Of a stretch of 64,000 nucleotides of DNA, positions 47,906 to 59,075 are shown one piece after another; the first letter of the stretch is position 1; each line of letters starts with the position of its first letter. The stretch covers positions 6,764,040 to 6,828,039 of the forward strand of contig JABACO010000001.1 in assembly GCA_013339895.1 (NCBI GenBank), in the 5' to 3' direction. The translations under genes were made by a program, and so were the position numbers. The DNA comes from Ephydatia muelleri (taxonomy: Eukaryota > Porifera > Demospongiae > Spongillida > Spongillidae). The notes beneath the pieces were generated by a model that saw only the letters and a program-made list of their open reading frames with translations, made no database searches and was not told the origin of the DNA.

Positions 47906-48480
47906 CTTTACCTAGGCATGCAAGAAGCTCTTGTGCAATCTGTCTGAGCTGCCACTTGTGTCAGCTGGAAGACGTTCTACCACCATCAGCTTCTTGTTAC
48001 AGTGTGGAGTGCACTATGATCTTGAGCTAGGATCAGCTATGCTGACAGACCAAGTGGCTGTGTACCGTGCAGCCATGTCACAAAAGTCAAGTTTGGTGAA
48101 TTGTGGGGATTACATAGAGCTTGTTGCACAGCAAAATGATGTATGATACTTCAGTTCAGTGCAATGTGTTTTAATGTGCTTCTCCCTATAGGTGCTGTAT
48201 GGAATATTGTTAGCTGTGTTCAAGCTACAAGACAGTACTTATTGCCTTGTTCAGAGCTTTCAGCAGGTGCAGTCATTTGGTGGAACACCACTTTTGAACG
48301 AATATGACTGCCCTCGATTAGACCTAACCACTGCTATGTTCAGCACACCAGGAAAGAAGATCAAAAGAGCAGTTTCCACAATTCACGATTGTGATACAAG
48401 CTGTTGCTTCAGGCGGACAGAGACAGTGGAATACTGTGATCATTTTGATGCATATATGTTAACAAATCTGATACAAATTG
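47906..48480 (+). pseudogene. Probable 3' exons of the Plavaka-like gene
   Basis: An exon at about 47920-48140 is rich in small and hydrophobic residues and ends in a GTATGA donor. The next (about 48192-48474) reads LYGILLAVFKLQDSTYCLV, STIHDCDTSCCF and HFDAYML. The beta-rich stretch followed by an HDC...C motif resembles the tail of Plavaka-like transposases in animals. With the 5' part ending at 44.2 kb, the DIRS-like element would lie in between. The link is inferred from order and strand. Confidence 0.4.
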
Positions 48481-48739
48481 TAGCAATTATCTGGTACAGT
48501 CTGCTTGCTATCACTATCATACCTTGGTACAGATAGTTCAATCACTATGTAGCAGGTATGACGTCATGCATGATACACATATGGGTTCAGGAAATACAAT
48601 TTGGCTGTGTACAGCTGCTATTTGTGAGCTTATACAGAGTCTCCACAACATGAATTTAAGGACAGACAGTGCTTCCTGGTCAGGTATTTATTGTGTATGG
48701 GAAGATTGTATGCAAAGCGGTGTAACTCTGTAAACTATA

Positions 48740-49280
48740 ACTTGTACAGCTGCCACTCATGGAGTTGTTTTATTTGCAACTATGACAGCGTTTCAATTGT
48801 GTGCATAATCGAGGAAAACGAGCAAGAACAGCAGCCATGCACTGTTAGACTAATGATGAAATATATGAAGACATCCTACAGGTGATAGGTTTGTGAGAAA
48901 AATGTGTTTGCATGTTGAGGTACAGCGTGAAACTTTTGTGATCAGGATCGCACGACGAGATGAAAGAACTCCTTGCTGCTACGGAAGAGAATAGCAGTGA
49001 ATCCAGCGGCGAAGAGGATGAAGTACTGAAGAGGCAAAAGAATATCAGAGAAGGTAGACTCAGTGATAAATAGTACCTTGATGATATTCGAAACATTATC
49101 ATACTATATACAGCAGAACCCACCTCGGCCATTGCCATTCAGTCGTGTAAATTATTTTAAATTTTATGTTTAACTTCATTCTCTATATAGATTGAAATAA
49201 AGAAAAGAAAACTATCAGCCACATCAGTTGCTGAAAAAAATAAACAATCTAGACTGAACGAGGCTAAGCAGAGTGACTGA
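48740..49280 (+). other. Exon-like pieces of an unknown nuclear protein
   Basis: An acidic piece at about 48947-49051 (DEMKELLAATEENSSESSGEEDE) ends in a GTAGAC donor. A basic piece at about 49191-49280 (IEIKKRKLSATSVAEKNK) ends in TGA. Splicing is plausible but unproven. They may precede the BEN-like domain. Confidence 0.3.
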
Positions 49281-49765
49281 AGACTTTTAGAGGTACATAA
49301 CTGCTGATTTAATATGTTTTGAATTAAATGCTTGGCTTTTAATTGCTTGGGAGATATCCGAAACAAGTACCCTTTATCAACAACAACCAGCTATGTGCAG
49401 GATATACAAATTTTGAGCAGTCGGTTTTAGAGGTGAGCTCACACCGTACCGTGATGCAATTGAGATTTATATATATATTTTTCGTTTATGGTTATAACTC
49501 TGAAGAACATTGAGCATCACTTACGTGACCTGACCTCCGCTCAGTGCACATAAAAGTGTAAGCCTGATCTTCTAATTTTCTCAATTTGTAACAATCATTC
49601 TGCAGTTTATGCTTGCAAAGAGGAGCCGTCGACCTCAGAGTCACTTTCCAAATAACTCACCAAATTCTATTCCATTCTCTGGAGAGAAAGTTAGCCTGTG
49701 TTGAAGGATTAGTCTACACCTATTATTTTATTTACCCATGTAGGATGCTGGCTAGGGGACCCTAA

Positions 49766-50164
49766 CACCCATATAAAAATGAGGGAAAGAAGACTTGGAT
49801 TGTGAATGGCGATGAAAAGAAAACTCCTATGCCAGAGTCAGTGTCTGATACACCAGCAAAACTTGCTGTCGCCATCCTCACTTCTCTGTTCTCAATGGAA
49901 GAGCTAGGTGCTGGTTGCTGCACCCCAGCTAAAGACTGGAATACACTGAATCCTGTATACATCAGAGGAATCAGAAGTAAGCTACAATATGATCATTCTA
50001 AATTCATTTTTATAGTGCACCTCATGTACAAATACCCTGAAGCTAGTGCTGTTGAGGAGGAAAAAAAGTGGAAGAGAATTCTTCACATCAATATGAATAG
50101 CAAATGCAGAAATAGTAGAGCCGCCTTGAAAACCAAAAGTTCAGCAACTGCAGAAAATAACTAG
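49766..50164 (+). other. BEN-like domain fragment
   Basis: The frame reads PESVSDTPAKLAVAILTSLF, SMEELGAGC, then LNPVYIRGIRSKLQ. This spacing of helices resembles a BEN domain, a DNA-binding or protein-binding fold often carried by transposon and chromatin proteins. It then runs to a TAG at 50164 through a basic tail. Whether it is the end of the pieces at 48.7-49.3 kb is unknown. Confidence 0.4.
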
Positions 50165-50848
50165 ACTTTTTGTTGTTTGTATTGCCATTGAAAGGAAAAG
50201 ATAATGAATGAAATTTGCTCTTTACACAATTAATTTTAATATGCAAAATTTCACAGTATATAAATACCCAGTTCGTATTACATCATTTATAGACCAACGC
50301 GATTAATTAATCATCATATATTGCAGTTCACGGGTGTTTGCGGCCGGACAGTAGGTTGGATAATTAAGCGCTACCGTAATTTAGTATGAGCCACCCAAAA
50401 AATATCTAGCCGTACTTCAGTATACGATATCTGTTTTTGCGAGCACATATCATACTCGTCTTATGACATTCTGAGGAGAAAATGCTCATGAAAACACTCT
50501 ACCACAGCTATACCTATACATAAGCCATAATTGCACAAGGACTACATTTATTATGAATGGTTCTGCGCAGCCAGTTTCCACATCAATGTAACTTTGGCGG
50601 AAAAAGATGGGGTGTACCTGAGTGGTCTTTGCGGACCAACTGTAAATCCGTAAGCGAGTAATATAATGATCAGCACACATAGGGGAGTATATACATTTCG
50701 CTCATAAATAGTTGGCTTTTTTCAACCCCAGAATTGGGCAGGAATAATTTCAGTATTTTAGAATGGAGATACACGCAAAGAAAGTCGAAGAGCAATGAAG
50801 ATTGTGATTATTAGTATTGAGGTGCACGTGTTGATGTGAACTACTTCA
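50165..50848. other. No gene recognised; may include a degraded LTR
   Basis: It precedes a TGGTGGCAGCGGGG sequence at about 50889, which resembles the leader after the 5' LTR of the Gmr1-type element at 54.5 kb. An LTR may therefore lie here, but no second copy was found. Confidence 0.35.
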
Positions 50849-50888
50849 GTGTTGTATCGGGACACATCATCCTTTGTGTATATTACAT

Positions 50889-52022
50889 GGTGGCAGCGGG
50901 GATTGTTCATGGCAAGCATTTGTTTATTTCTGCCTGACCCATTTGACTTCAAACGCCCAGACGAGTGGGAACGTTGGAAACGCCACTTCGAACAGTTCAG
51001 AGTTGCATCAGGGCTGTCTGAAGAATGTGATGCGCGTCAGGTTAGTACGCTGCTTTATTGTATAGGGGAAGCAGGAGGATGTACTTGCGTCTACGCATGT
51101 CACGGCCGAAGAACAGAAGAAGTACAAAGATGTGGTTGGGAAATTGGATGGATTCTTCAAAGTTTCGAGAAATGTGATTTTCGAACGGGCCAGATTCAAC
51201 CACCGTAATCAAATGGAGGGCGAGTCAGTAGAACAATATATCACAGCATTGTACAGCTTAGCAGAGAACTGCGAATACGCTTAGTGGAAAGACCAAATGA
51301 TTCATGACAGATTGGTTGTGGGGATCAGAGATACAGAACGTCTCCAAATGGACCCTGACCTGACATTGGAGAAAGCCAAAAAGACCAAATGATTCATGAC
51401 AGATTGGTTGTGGGGATCAGAGATACATCCCTTTCAGAACGTCTCCAAATGGACGCTGACCTGACATTGGAGAAAGCCAAGAAGACTGTAAGGCTGAAAG
51501 AGGCAGTGACGGAACAACAACAGCTACTAAAAGGAGACACTACACTACCAGACACTCCCAATGTTGACCAAGTAACACACAGCAAGGGAACAAGAGCCAC
51601 TACTGGTGCCAAATGGCATAGCAAGGGAGGGAGCAAGAGTTAGTGTTCAAATTGTGGTAACAATTTTCACCCTAGGGAACAATGCCCTGCTCGGAAAGTC
51701 ACTTGTTTCGCTTGTCAGAAGGTAGGTGACTTCAGTGCAAAGTGTTGGTCCCATCGCCATCAGCCAATGGATCTTTTGGTGGAAGAAACCCATTTGGATT
51801 CAGCCTTTTTGGGGCCATTAGGTCAAACCTCATGGACAGTTGACATTGCAATTAATGGAGTGTTCCTTACCTTTAAAGTGGACACAGGGGCAGAGGTCAC
51901 TGCTATCTCCGAGCAAGCCTATAGAGCCCTGGGGAGAATCAAGCTGGAGAATGTCTATGATCGTTTCCCAACGTTGTTTCAGGGTCTATGCACATTAGCC
52001 ATCAATACCACGAAGGTGCAAA
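50889..52022 (+). pseudogene. Gypsy gag-protease remnant
   Basis: Gag pieces read PDEWERWKRHFEQFRVASGL (about 50958), then VEQYITALYSLAE and MIHDRLVVGIRD (about 51300). CCHC-like knuckles follow (CSNCGNNFH, CFACQK) at about 51645-51740. The protease piece has FKVDTGAEVTAI at about 51875-51910. Several frame changes are needed. A 92-bp tandem duplication (starting at 51291 and 51383) repeats the MIHDRLVVG region. The sequence stops after the protease, where hAT sequence begins. Confidence 0.75.
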
Positions 52023-52580
52023 ACACAAACACTACGCAGTAATGTTGAAGCTGAAGTTCCTGAGGTGTAATCGAAGAACTCTCGCAATCCCTTTTCTTGA
52101 CCACCTTCTTAATGAGCTAGGTGAAAGGTTTAAAAGTCATGCAAATATAGCTGCTCTTGGATTGTGCCTCATAACCAAAGTTTTGATGGAAAAAAATGAC
52201 TAGAATTTTAATGTTCAAAGCTTTGCCAAAATGTACAAAAGTGATCTGCCAGCAATTTACGTTGGATGCTGAGCTTCATGCATGGAAGATGAAATTCTGT
52301 AAATGGAAGCCAGAGGGCCTTCCAACTACCCCTTTAGCAGCATTGAATCAGTGTGACAATAGAGCCTACCCAAACACCTTCACGCTACTTCAGTTGTGTA
52401 CTATCCCGGTGACATCATGTGAAGCAGAACGCTCATTTTCTGCTCTGCATAGTATCAAAACGTTTCTCTGCACCACTATGGGAGAGGAGAGGCTAAATAG
52501 TCTTGCACTATTGCACATCCATCGGGAAATACCAGTTATCATATATAGAGGGATTGGAAACGAATCACGTGCGCCATAGA
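52023..52580 (+). pseudogene. hAT transposase C-terminal remnant
   Basis: The reading contains LAIPFLDHLLNELGERF, a short lesion near 52195, then LCTIPVTSCEAERSFSALHS and MGEERLNSLALLHIHRE. The SCEAERSFSALHSIKT block is the hAT C-terminal dimerisation region of the ZMYM1/ZNF862-like animal type. The N-terminal and catalytic parts are absent. It is joined directly to the Gypsy remnant. Confidence 0.8.
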
Positions 52581-53604
52581 CTCCTATACTTGCGTGCGCG
52601 GGCAAAGCTCAGAAGTGCGATTCACACCTCTGGATGTGTTGGATTTCTGGAGGCAAGGATAGAAAATCTGCAGGTGTGCATCAAGTTAGCTGTGTTTCGG
52701 TATCAGCAAATATGCAAAAATACTTGTCTTAAGTAAATATAGTTTCGAATAAGTCTTCGTAAGGTACTTTACTTGCGCATGTACGTATTTGTGGGAGTAC
52801 TGTTCCTAAACGCAGTGGGCATTCTGCTCAAACTTTACAAAATATTATAGCCCATAGTTTGTTGTAGTCGACCATGGGTTTTTTATTAAGCCATCGTGGC
52901 TATCGCGTCCGCTATATCGATTTTTGACCGCGAAAATTGTTTTACCAAGCGTAACTTTGTGGAACCGTATCTACGCCATCCTATACCAAAACAATGATCT
53001 TGCAAATGATTTCGACTGTGCATTGTGTGTATTAGTCAAAGAGGGTACTTTTACGTGTAATGCAATCTGTTATTTATATCTGATTTGTTTTGCACACGTA
53101 GGTATGAGTACACTGCGATTCTGATTATGCCCCATGAAGAACCAAGGAAGCAACTCTCTCTTGTCGTCTCCATTCCTCAACATCGCATTCATGTGGTTGG
53201 CATGGTTGTGTGCGATGAAAGAGTTCCTGAACATGAATCACCTGAAGCAGCGGGCCGTTCATAAATTACGTCACGTAAAAGGGGGGAGGAGGTCTGATCA
53301 ATTGTGATGGGAGGGGGGGGTTAGGATGGCGTGATCTCACATTCATTGTCGTGGGTAACATTGTTCTATGATATGATGACAGTGTATTTAACTGTTACAA
53401 CTGTTATTGTGCAGGTGCAGCGACTCTATGTGAACAGGCGCACAAATAAGGCCCTCCATTATACTGATCGGGCCGCTCAAATCTACAGGGCCCTGACTGA
53501 GGCTCAGTGTATTGTTGCCTTTTGGATTTTAAAACGTGCGTGTATAAAATTATTAGACCGTTTGCAGTGTTTCAAGTATTTGCCGATTGTGCGTAGCGGT
53601 GTAG
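52581..53604. other. Intergenic, possible transposon end at 53255
   Basis: A sequence GGCCGTTCATAAATTACGTC (53253-53272) followed by a G-rich stretch resembles a terminal repeat seen in several invertebrate DNA transposons. The matching 3' end was not found. A short exon-like frame at 53412-53530 has no recognised family. Confidence 0.35.
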
Positions 53605-54205
53605 CAGATGGATAGGTTTAAATTGTACATGTCTCTCTTCGAAGCTTACATTGAAGCGTTTCCGACCAAATCCAAGACAGCAAGAGGTGAATGAGAAGTG
53701 GAATGCAATTAAGGATAGTGAGGAGGTGATAGTGAAGGTGAATGGACTGTTGAATGAGTTAAAGGCTATCACAATGAAGCAAAAAGGAGGTTTGTGGAGT
53801 TTTTGGGAGAAACAGCCAACCCAGAGAGCCGTTCCAGCTATTAAGAGCAGTGTTTCAGAAATGTCAGTAGTAGAAATTGTAGTTAAAGGTGATTCTGATG
53901 ATGTTCAAAAGAATGGAAGTGAGCCCCTGGCAATTCTGCTAACAGTTCCAGCTGTAATAGTGTGAAACGAAAGGCCACAGTTCAAGATGAACTTCAGCTC
54001 AAAATTAACGTGATAAATGCGGACGTGGTTGGCTTATACGCACGTAAAACAGCTGGGATTCTAACTGATTTACAAGAAACAGAGCTGTCAGATAAAAAGA
54101 GGAAGGCAGGTGTGGAATTAGGGTCTATGCTAAAGAGAAAAAAAGACGACCAACGAAGGTCAAAAAAGTTCAGAGATGATAGAAAAAAGAGATTAGCTGC
54201 AGCCT

Positions 54206-54514
54206 TGTCATGGAGCAAAGCTAAGCATGACGAGAGTGAAGAGTGCGACCCTATGAATAGGTGCCAGGGTGCAGAATGCAAGGAGGGCAGATTGATGAAA
54301 GGGGGTCCAACTCTGAAAGGATGACCTGTGACTAGGAGCAGCAGGGTATAAAAGGAGAGCTAGAGAGAGAGGAAGGGGTGGCTAGGCAGTATTGGGTTTT
54401 GTCTTGCGTAGATCAAATGCAATGTGTGTGCATTGGTCTTAAAGATAAAGAGTGACAGTTAAATTGTCTCGTTGGTGTGCGCGAGCTACGCGGTGGCGAA
54501 GCGGGTCCATAACA
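54206..54514 (+). repeat. 5' LTR of the Gmr1-type element
   Basis: A 309-bp direct repeat of 58957-59265. A TATAAAA box lies at about 54348, a good candidate promoter. Confidence 0.95.
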
Positions 54515-54578
54515 GTTTGGTGGCAGCGGTGGGATCTGTTCGTCTGACAGTTGTTGGATCAACTGCGCATAGAGCTGT

Positions 54579-57500
54579 ATGACCACCAGGTCAGGACGTA
54601 CATACAAAGCGATGGCGGAGATTAACTGGGAAGCAATGCTACAGGGTTTGGCGGAAGACCGAAGGAAGCGCGATGAAGAGATCGAAAATGAAAGAGCGCG
54701 GAGAGAAGCCGAGGTTGTTGACGAGCGGCGGCGGAGAGAAGAGGAGCACGTCGCGAGAGAAGCTGAAATGGCGAGAAGGTTAGAAGAGGAACGTCGAAGT
54801 CGCGGAGAGGAGAGAGAGGCTATGAGAAACCAAATGGATCAGCTAGCGAAGATGGTGGAGAGGTCTGTTGTCGCGGCAGGAGCAAAGAGTCCTGCGGAGT
54901 TGGGAATCAAGTTGGTCGCCCTGAGAGATAGCGACGACATTGAAGCGTACCTAGTTACGTTTGAGCGAATAATGGCAGCACACAAGATCGAGCGAAGTCG
55001 ATGGCCGCATTATTTGGCTCCACAGCTGAGCGGAAGGGCGCAGTTAGCGTTTGTGGCACTACCGATTACAGATTCGGCAAACTACGATGCGATCAAAGCC
55101 GCGATCCTGATGCGCTATGATTTAAACGAGGAGGCTTACCGGAATTGTTTTCGGACAGCAGTTCGGAAGGTGGGGGAGACCCACCGGGAGTTCAGCGTAC
55201 GGTCGATGGATCTACTGTCGAAGTGGCTGCGTGAGTACAAGACTGTGGACGACATTCAGCAAGAGTTCGGCATGGAGCAACTTCTGAATTGTCTCACACC
55301 AGAGAAGCGGCTGTGGTTGTTGGAACGGAAACCAAAGGGGTGTGTGAAGGCAGGCGAGATGCTGGATACGTACGAACAGGCTCGACGCAAGGAAGGCGGA
55401 CCGGTGAAGCAGAGGCAGGGTGTCAAAGAAAGTGAGACCTTGCAGGAGAGTGAGAAAGTCCCGAGAGATACACCTGTACTAAGGAGGCCAGAGCAGAGAA
55501 GCTCAGGTAGAGGTCCGAGGTGTTTTTCATGCCATCAGTTGGGGCATATCTCGAGTAAGTGTCCCAGTCGAGGGAGTTACTATGGAGGACGTTTCGGGAA
55601 TTGTCGGAAGTTCAAAAAGACAGATGGAGATACCTTGGTTCCTGTGAGGAGCGGAAAGGTAGAGGGTACAGATGTCTCGGATATCGTGTTGGACACAGGA
55701 GCGGGGAGAACGCTGGTGCGGTCGTGTCTGGTACCCAGGAAGAGACTGTTGGGAAGGAACGTGATGGTGGAGTGCGTACACGGGGATAGAGTATCCTATC
55801 CGTTAGCCCGAGTCGAGGTCATTGTGGACGAGAAGCACTACTGGTTGGAGGCAGCAGCTGTGAAAAAGCTTCCAATGTCAGTGTTGTTGGGAAGAGATGT
55901 ACCGGAGCTGGTGAAGATCGGTCCGACGGTTGAAGTTCCCAAGAAGAGTTGGGTGATGGCAGCGACTACGCGGGCTCAGGCAAAGAAGCGGATGGAGGAG
56001 GATGCCCGTACCGTACAAAAAGAGAAGCAGAGTGGGGCAAAGGCCACGCCTGTGATGGAACAGGTGGATAGCGACGTTGCAATGGATAGCTTAAAGAATA
56101 GTTTGGACAACGCGGCAGTGCTACACAGAGCAGAAGGCGTGAAGGCACCAGAGAAGCCGGAGCAGCTCGATGGAGAGGCGGAGAAGTTGTTCAATGTGGA
56201 AAAGATCCAGAGATTGCAGCGGGAAGACCCTACTTTGCAGCCGTTGTGGAAGGCGGCGAAAGGAGAGCGCACGAAGGTGAACGTGTGGTTTTATGAAGAG
56301 AACGGGATGCTATATCGTCATTGGCAGCCACTTTCGGATGGAGAAGGCCTGGCGATTGAGCAGTTGGTGCTACCGGTTGCAGTTCGGAGAACGGTTATGA
56401 CGGTGGCTCATGAAATCCCGTTGGCTGGTCATATGGGGAAGAAACGGACGGTGCAGCGAGTGCTACAGCGGTTCTACTGGCCGTCAGTATACCGTGATGT
56501 GGCAGAGTGGTGCAAGTGCTGTGCGATATGCCAGAAGTGTTCGAAGGGCAGGAAGGGATATGCTCCCCTTATGCCCCTACCGATCATAGAAGAGCCGTTT
56601 GGGAGGATCGCGATGGACCATGTAGGACCTCTTCCGAGGAGCAGGTCAGGAAACAAGTATGTCCTAGTAGTCTGTGACTATGCGACGAGGTACCCAGAGG
56701 CTGTGGCATTGAAGTCCATAGATGCGGAACATGTGGCGGAGGAACTGATCCCGTTGTTCGCCAGAGTTGGGGTCCCGAGGGAGATTCTGACGGACCAAGG
56801 GTCGAATTTCACATCCAGACTGCTGGAGGAGCTGTATCGACTCCTACATGTGAGGCCAATTAGGACCAGCCCTTATCATCCTCAAACGGACGGGTTGGTC
56901 GAGCGGTTCAATGGAACGCTGAAGGCCATGTTGAGAAAAGTTGCGACCGCTGAGGGTCAAGATTGGGACAAGTGGCTACCGTATGTGCTGTTCGCGTATC
57001 GAGAGGTACCGCAAGCATCCACAGGATTTTCACCTTTTGAGCTGGTGTATGGGAGGCAAGTGAGAGGACCGCTCGATATCCTGAAAGAGACGTGGGAAGC
57101 ACCTAGCCAAGGAAGTGACGAGAGCATAGTGTCGTATGTACTGAGCGTGCAGGAGAGGTTGGCCAAAATGACGGAATTGGTGAAGAAGAACCTGGCGCAG
57201 GCTCAAGTCGAGCAGAAGCAGTGGTACGACCAAAATGCAAGAGAACGCGTGTTCAAAGATGGAGACCAGGTGCTGGTATTACTACCGACAAGTACGAGCA
57301 AATTGATGGCGAGTTGGCAAGGTCCGTACGGTATAACCAAAAGGGTTACTCCAGTTACCTACGAGGTCAACATGCACGACAAGAGAAAGAAAAAGAGAAT
57401 ATTCCACGTGAACATGCTGAAAGAGTGGAATATGCCAACAACGGTATGCCTGTGGACGGAAGAAGTAAACGAGGAAGGCGAAGAGGAGATTCCGTTGTGG

Positions 57501-59075
57501 GAGAGGAACAAGGAGAATGGAGAGATGAAAGTAGGAAAGATGGTTGGAACCGAACAACTGAGGCAGCTTCATGATTTGCACAAAGATTTCGCGGATGTGA
57601 TCAGGAACACACCAGGGAGGACGAATCTAGCGGTGCATTCGATTGAAACTAACGGTCCACCAACAAGGTTACCGCCCTATCGATTGCCATATTGCTATCG
57701 GGATTCGGTGAAGGAGGAGTTGGAAGAGATGCTGAAGCATGGAGTAATTGAGCGTTCCAACAGTCCTTGGGCATCGCCCATGGTCCTTGTCAAGAAAAAG
57801 GATGGATCCCTGCGAGTCTGTGTCGATTTCCGTCGGTTGAACGGAGTGACGCGACAGGATGCGTACCCTATGCCGCGGATCGACGAGCTGATTGACAGGC
57901 TTGGACGGGCGAAGGTGATCACAACCTTGGATTTGTCAAAAGGTTATTGGCAAGTGCCAGTTGCAGCTGAGGACCGAGCAAAGACTGCATTTTCTTCTCC
58001 ATATGGACTGTTCCAGTTTACAGTAATGCCGTTCGGATTGCAAGGAGCCCCAGCGACGTTCCAGAGAATGATGGACGAATTGTTGAGAGGAACAGAGGGC
58101 TACTCAGCAGCTTACCTGGATGATATTGTGATTTACAGTGATAATTGGAAGGATCACATGAAGCATTTGAAGGAGGTGTTCCGGAGATTGAGAAAAGCTG
58201 CTCTAACGGTGAAGTTGGATAAGTGCCAGTTCGGGATGGACCAATGCATATATCTTGGACATATGGTGGGAAATGGAACTGTGAGACCAGAAAATTCCAA
58301 ACTGGAGGCACTCAAGGAGTTTCCAATTCCAAGGACAAAGACGGCGGTGAGGGGATTTCTAGGCTTGGCGGGCTATTACAGGAGATTTATCCCGAATTTT
58401 GCGGAGACTGCAGCACCTTTGACTGATCTGACGAGGAAAACAGCCACAAAAGAGGTCCAGTGGAATAGTGAGTGTGGAAGGGCGTTTGAGAAATTGAAAT
58501 CATTGCTGTGCGGGGAACCGGTGTTGAAGTGCCCAGATTTCGAGAAACCGTTTGTGTTGCAAACCGATGCATCAGATCGAGGAGTGGGCGCGGTCCTAAG
58601 TCAATTGTATGAGGGGGAAGATCATCCTGTGGCGTATTTCAGCCGGAAGCTGTTGCCCAGAGAAGAGAAGTACTCGGTGGTGGAAAAGGAGTGTTTGGCG
58701 ATAAAGTTGGCGGTGCAGATTTTCAGAGTGTACCTTCTAGGAAGATCATTTACCATCCAGACGGATCATAGGTCACTGGAGTGGCTTGATCGCCTAAAAG
58801 ATACTAATAATAGGCTGATGCGATGGAGTCTTGCGCTGCAGCCATTCCAGTTCTCCGTGCAATATCGCACAGGAAAGGCTAACGCCAATGCGGATGCCTT
58901 GTCCAGAGCGTTTAGTGATGGAGCGACAGGTGTGTCGCTGGAGAAGGGTGGTGGAGTGTCATGGAGCAAAGCTAAGCATGACGAGAGTGAAGAGTGCGAC
59001 CCTATGAATAGGTGCCAGGGTGCAGAATGCAAGGAGGGCAGATTGATGAAAGGGGGTCCAACTCTGAAAGGATGA
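54579..59075 (+). CDS. Gag-Pol polyprotein, order gag-PR-IN-RT-RH, 1498 aa
   Basis: One uninterrupted frame from the ATG at 54579. Gag starts with an Arg/Glu-rich coiled coil (about 10-90) and has one CCHC knuckle (CFSCHQLGHISSKC, from 315). Protease: DTGA from 372. Integrase: zinc-binding His/Cys part from about 611 (HEIPLAGH...CAICQKC), then the catalytic triad D680, D739, E775, a D,D(35)E spacing. A GPY/F-like C-terminal part follows (about 870-940). Reverse transcriptase: VRVD-type region and YLDD at 1179-1182. RNase H: TDAS near 1330 and TDHRSLEWL later. The stop codon lies inside the 3' LTR, so the last 40 or so residues are encoded by U3. All key residues are present, so it could be functional. 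Confidence 0.95.
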   Translation: MTTRSGRTYKAMAEINWEAMLQGLAEDRRKRDEEIENERARREAEVVDERRRREEEHVAREAEMARRLEEERRSRGEEREAMRNQMDQLAKMVERSVVAAGAKSPAELGIKLVALRDSDDIEAYLVTFERIMAAHKIERSRWPHYLAPQLSGRAQLAFVALPITDSANYDAIKAAILMRYDLNEEAYRNCFRTAVRKVGETHREFSVRSMDLLSKWLREYKTVDDIQQEFGMEQLLNCLTPEKRLWLLERKPKGCVKAGEMLDTYEQARRKEGGPVKQRQGVKESETLQESEKVPRDTPVLRRPEQRSSGRGPRCFSCHQLGHISSKCPSRGSYYGGRFGNCRKFKKTDGDTLVPVRSGKVEGTDVSDIVLDTGAGRTLVRSCLVPRKRLLGRNVMVECVHGDRVSYPLARVEVIVDEKHYWLEAAAVKKLPMSVLLGRDVPELVKIGPTVEVPKKSWVMAATTRAQAKKRMEEDARTVQKEKQSGAKATPVMEQVDSDVAMDSLKNSLDNAAVLHRAEGVKAPEKPEQLDGEAEKLFNVEKIQRLQREDPTLQPLWKAAKGERTKVNVWFYEENGMLYRHWQPLSDGEGLAIEQLVLPVAVRRTVMTVAHEIPLAGHMGKKRTVQRVLQRFYWPSVYRDVAEWCKCCAICQKCSKGRKGYAPLMPLPIIEEPFGRIAMDHVGPLPRSRSGNKYVLVVCDYATRYPEAVALKSIDAEHVAEELIPLFARVGVPREILTDQGSNFTSRLLEELYRLLHVRPIRTSPYHPQTDGLVERFNGTLKAMLRKVATAEGQDWDKWLPYVLFAYREVPQASTGFSPFELVYGRQVRGPLDILKETWEAPSQGSDESIVSYVLSVQERLAKMTELVKKNLAQAQVEQKQWYDQNARERVFKDGDQVLVLLPTSTSKLMASWQGPYGITKRVTPVTYEVNMHDKRKKKRIFHVNMLKEWNMPTTVCLWTEEVNEEGEEEIPLWERNKENGEMKVGKMVGTEQLRQLHDLHKDFADVIRNTPGRTNLAVHSIETNGPPTRLPPYRLPYCYRDSVKEELEEMLKHGVIERSNSPWASPMVLVKKKDGSLRVCVDFRRLNGVTRQDAYPMPRIDELIDRLGRAKVITTLDLSKGYWQVPVAAEDRAKTAFSSPYGLFQFTVMPFGLQGAPATFQRMMDELLRGTEGYSAAYLDDIVIYSDNWKDHMKHLKEVFRRLRKAALTVKLDKCQFGMDQCIYLGHMVGNGTVRPENSKLEALKEFPIPRTKTAVRGFLGLAGYYRRFIPNFAETAAPLTDLTRKTATKEVQWNSECGRAFEKLKSLLCGEPVLKCPDFEKPFVLQTDASDRGVGAVLSQLYEGEDHPVAYFSRKLLPREEKYSVVEKECLAIKLAVQIFRVYLLGRSFTIQTDHRSLEWLDRLKDTNNRLMRWSLALQPFQFSVQYRTGKANANADALSRAFSDGATGVSLEKGGGVSWSKAKHDESEECDPMNRCQGAECKEGRLMKGGPTLKG

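Noticed and set aside
49762-49962. Minus-strand open frame over the BEN-like region
   Set aside because: It is the antisense shadow of the plus-strand frame, which has better residue patterns.
53253-53300. Terminal repeat of the transposase gene at 53.6-61.1 kb
   Set aside because: The complementary end was not found downstream, so the link stays unproven.
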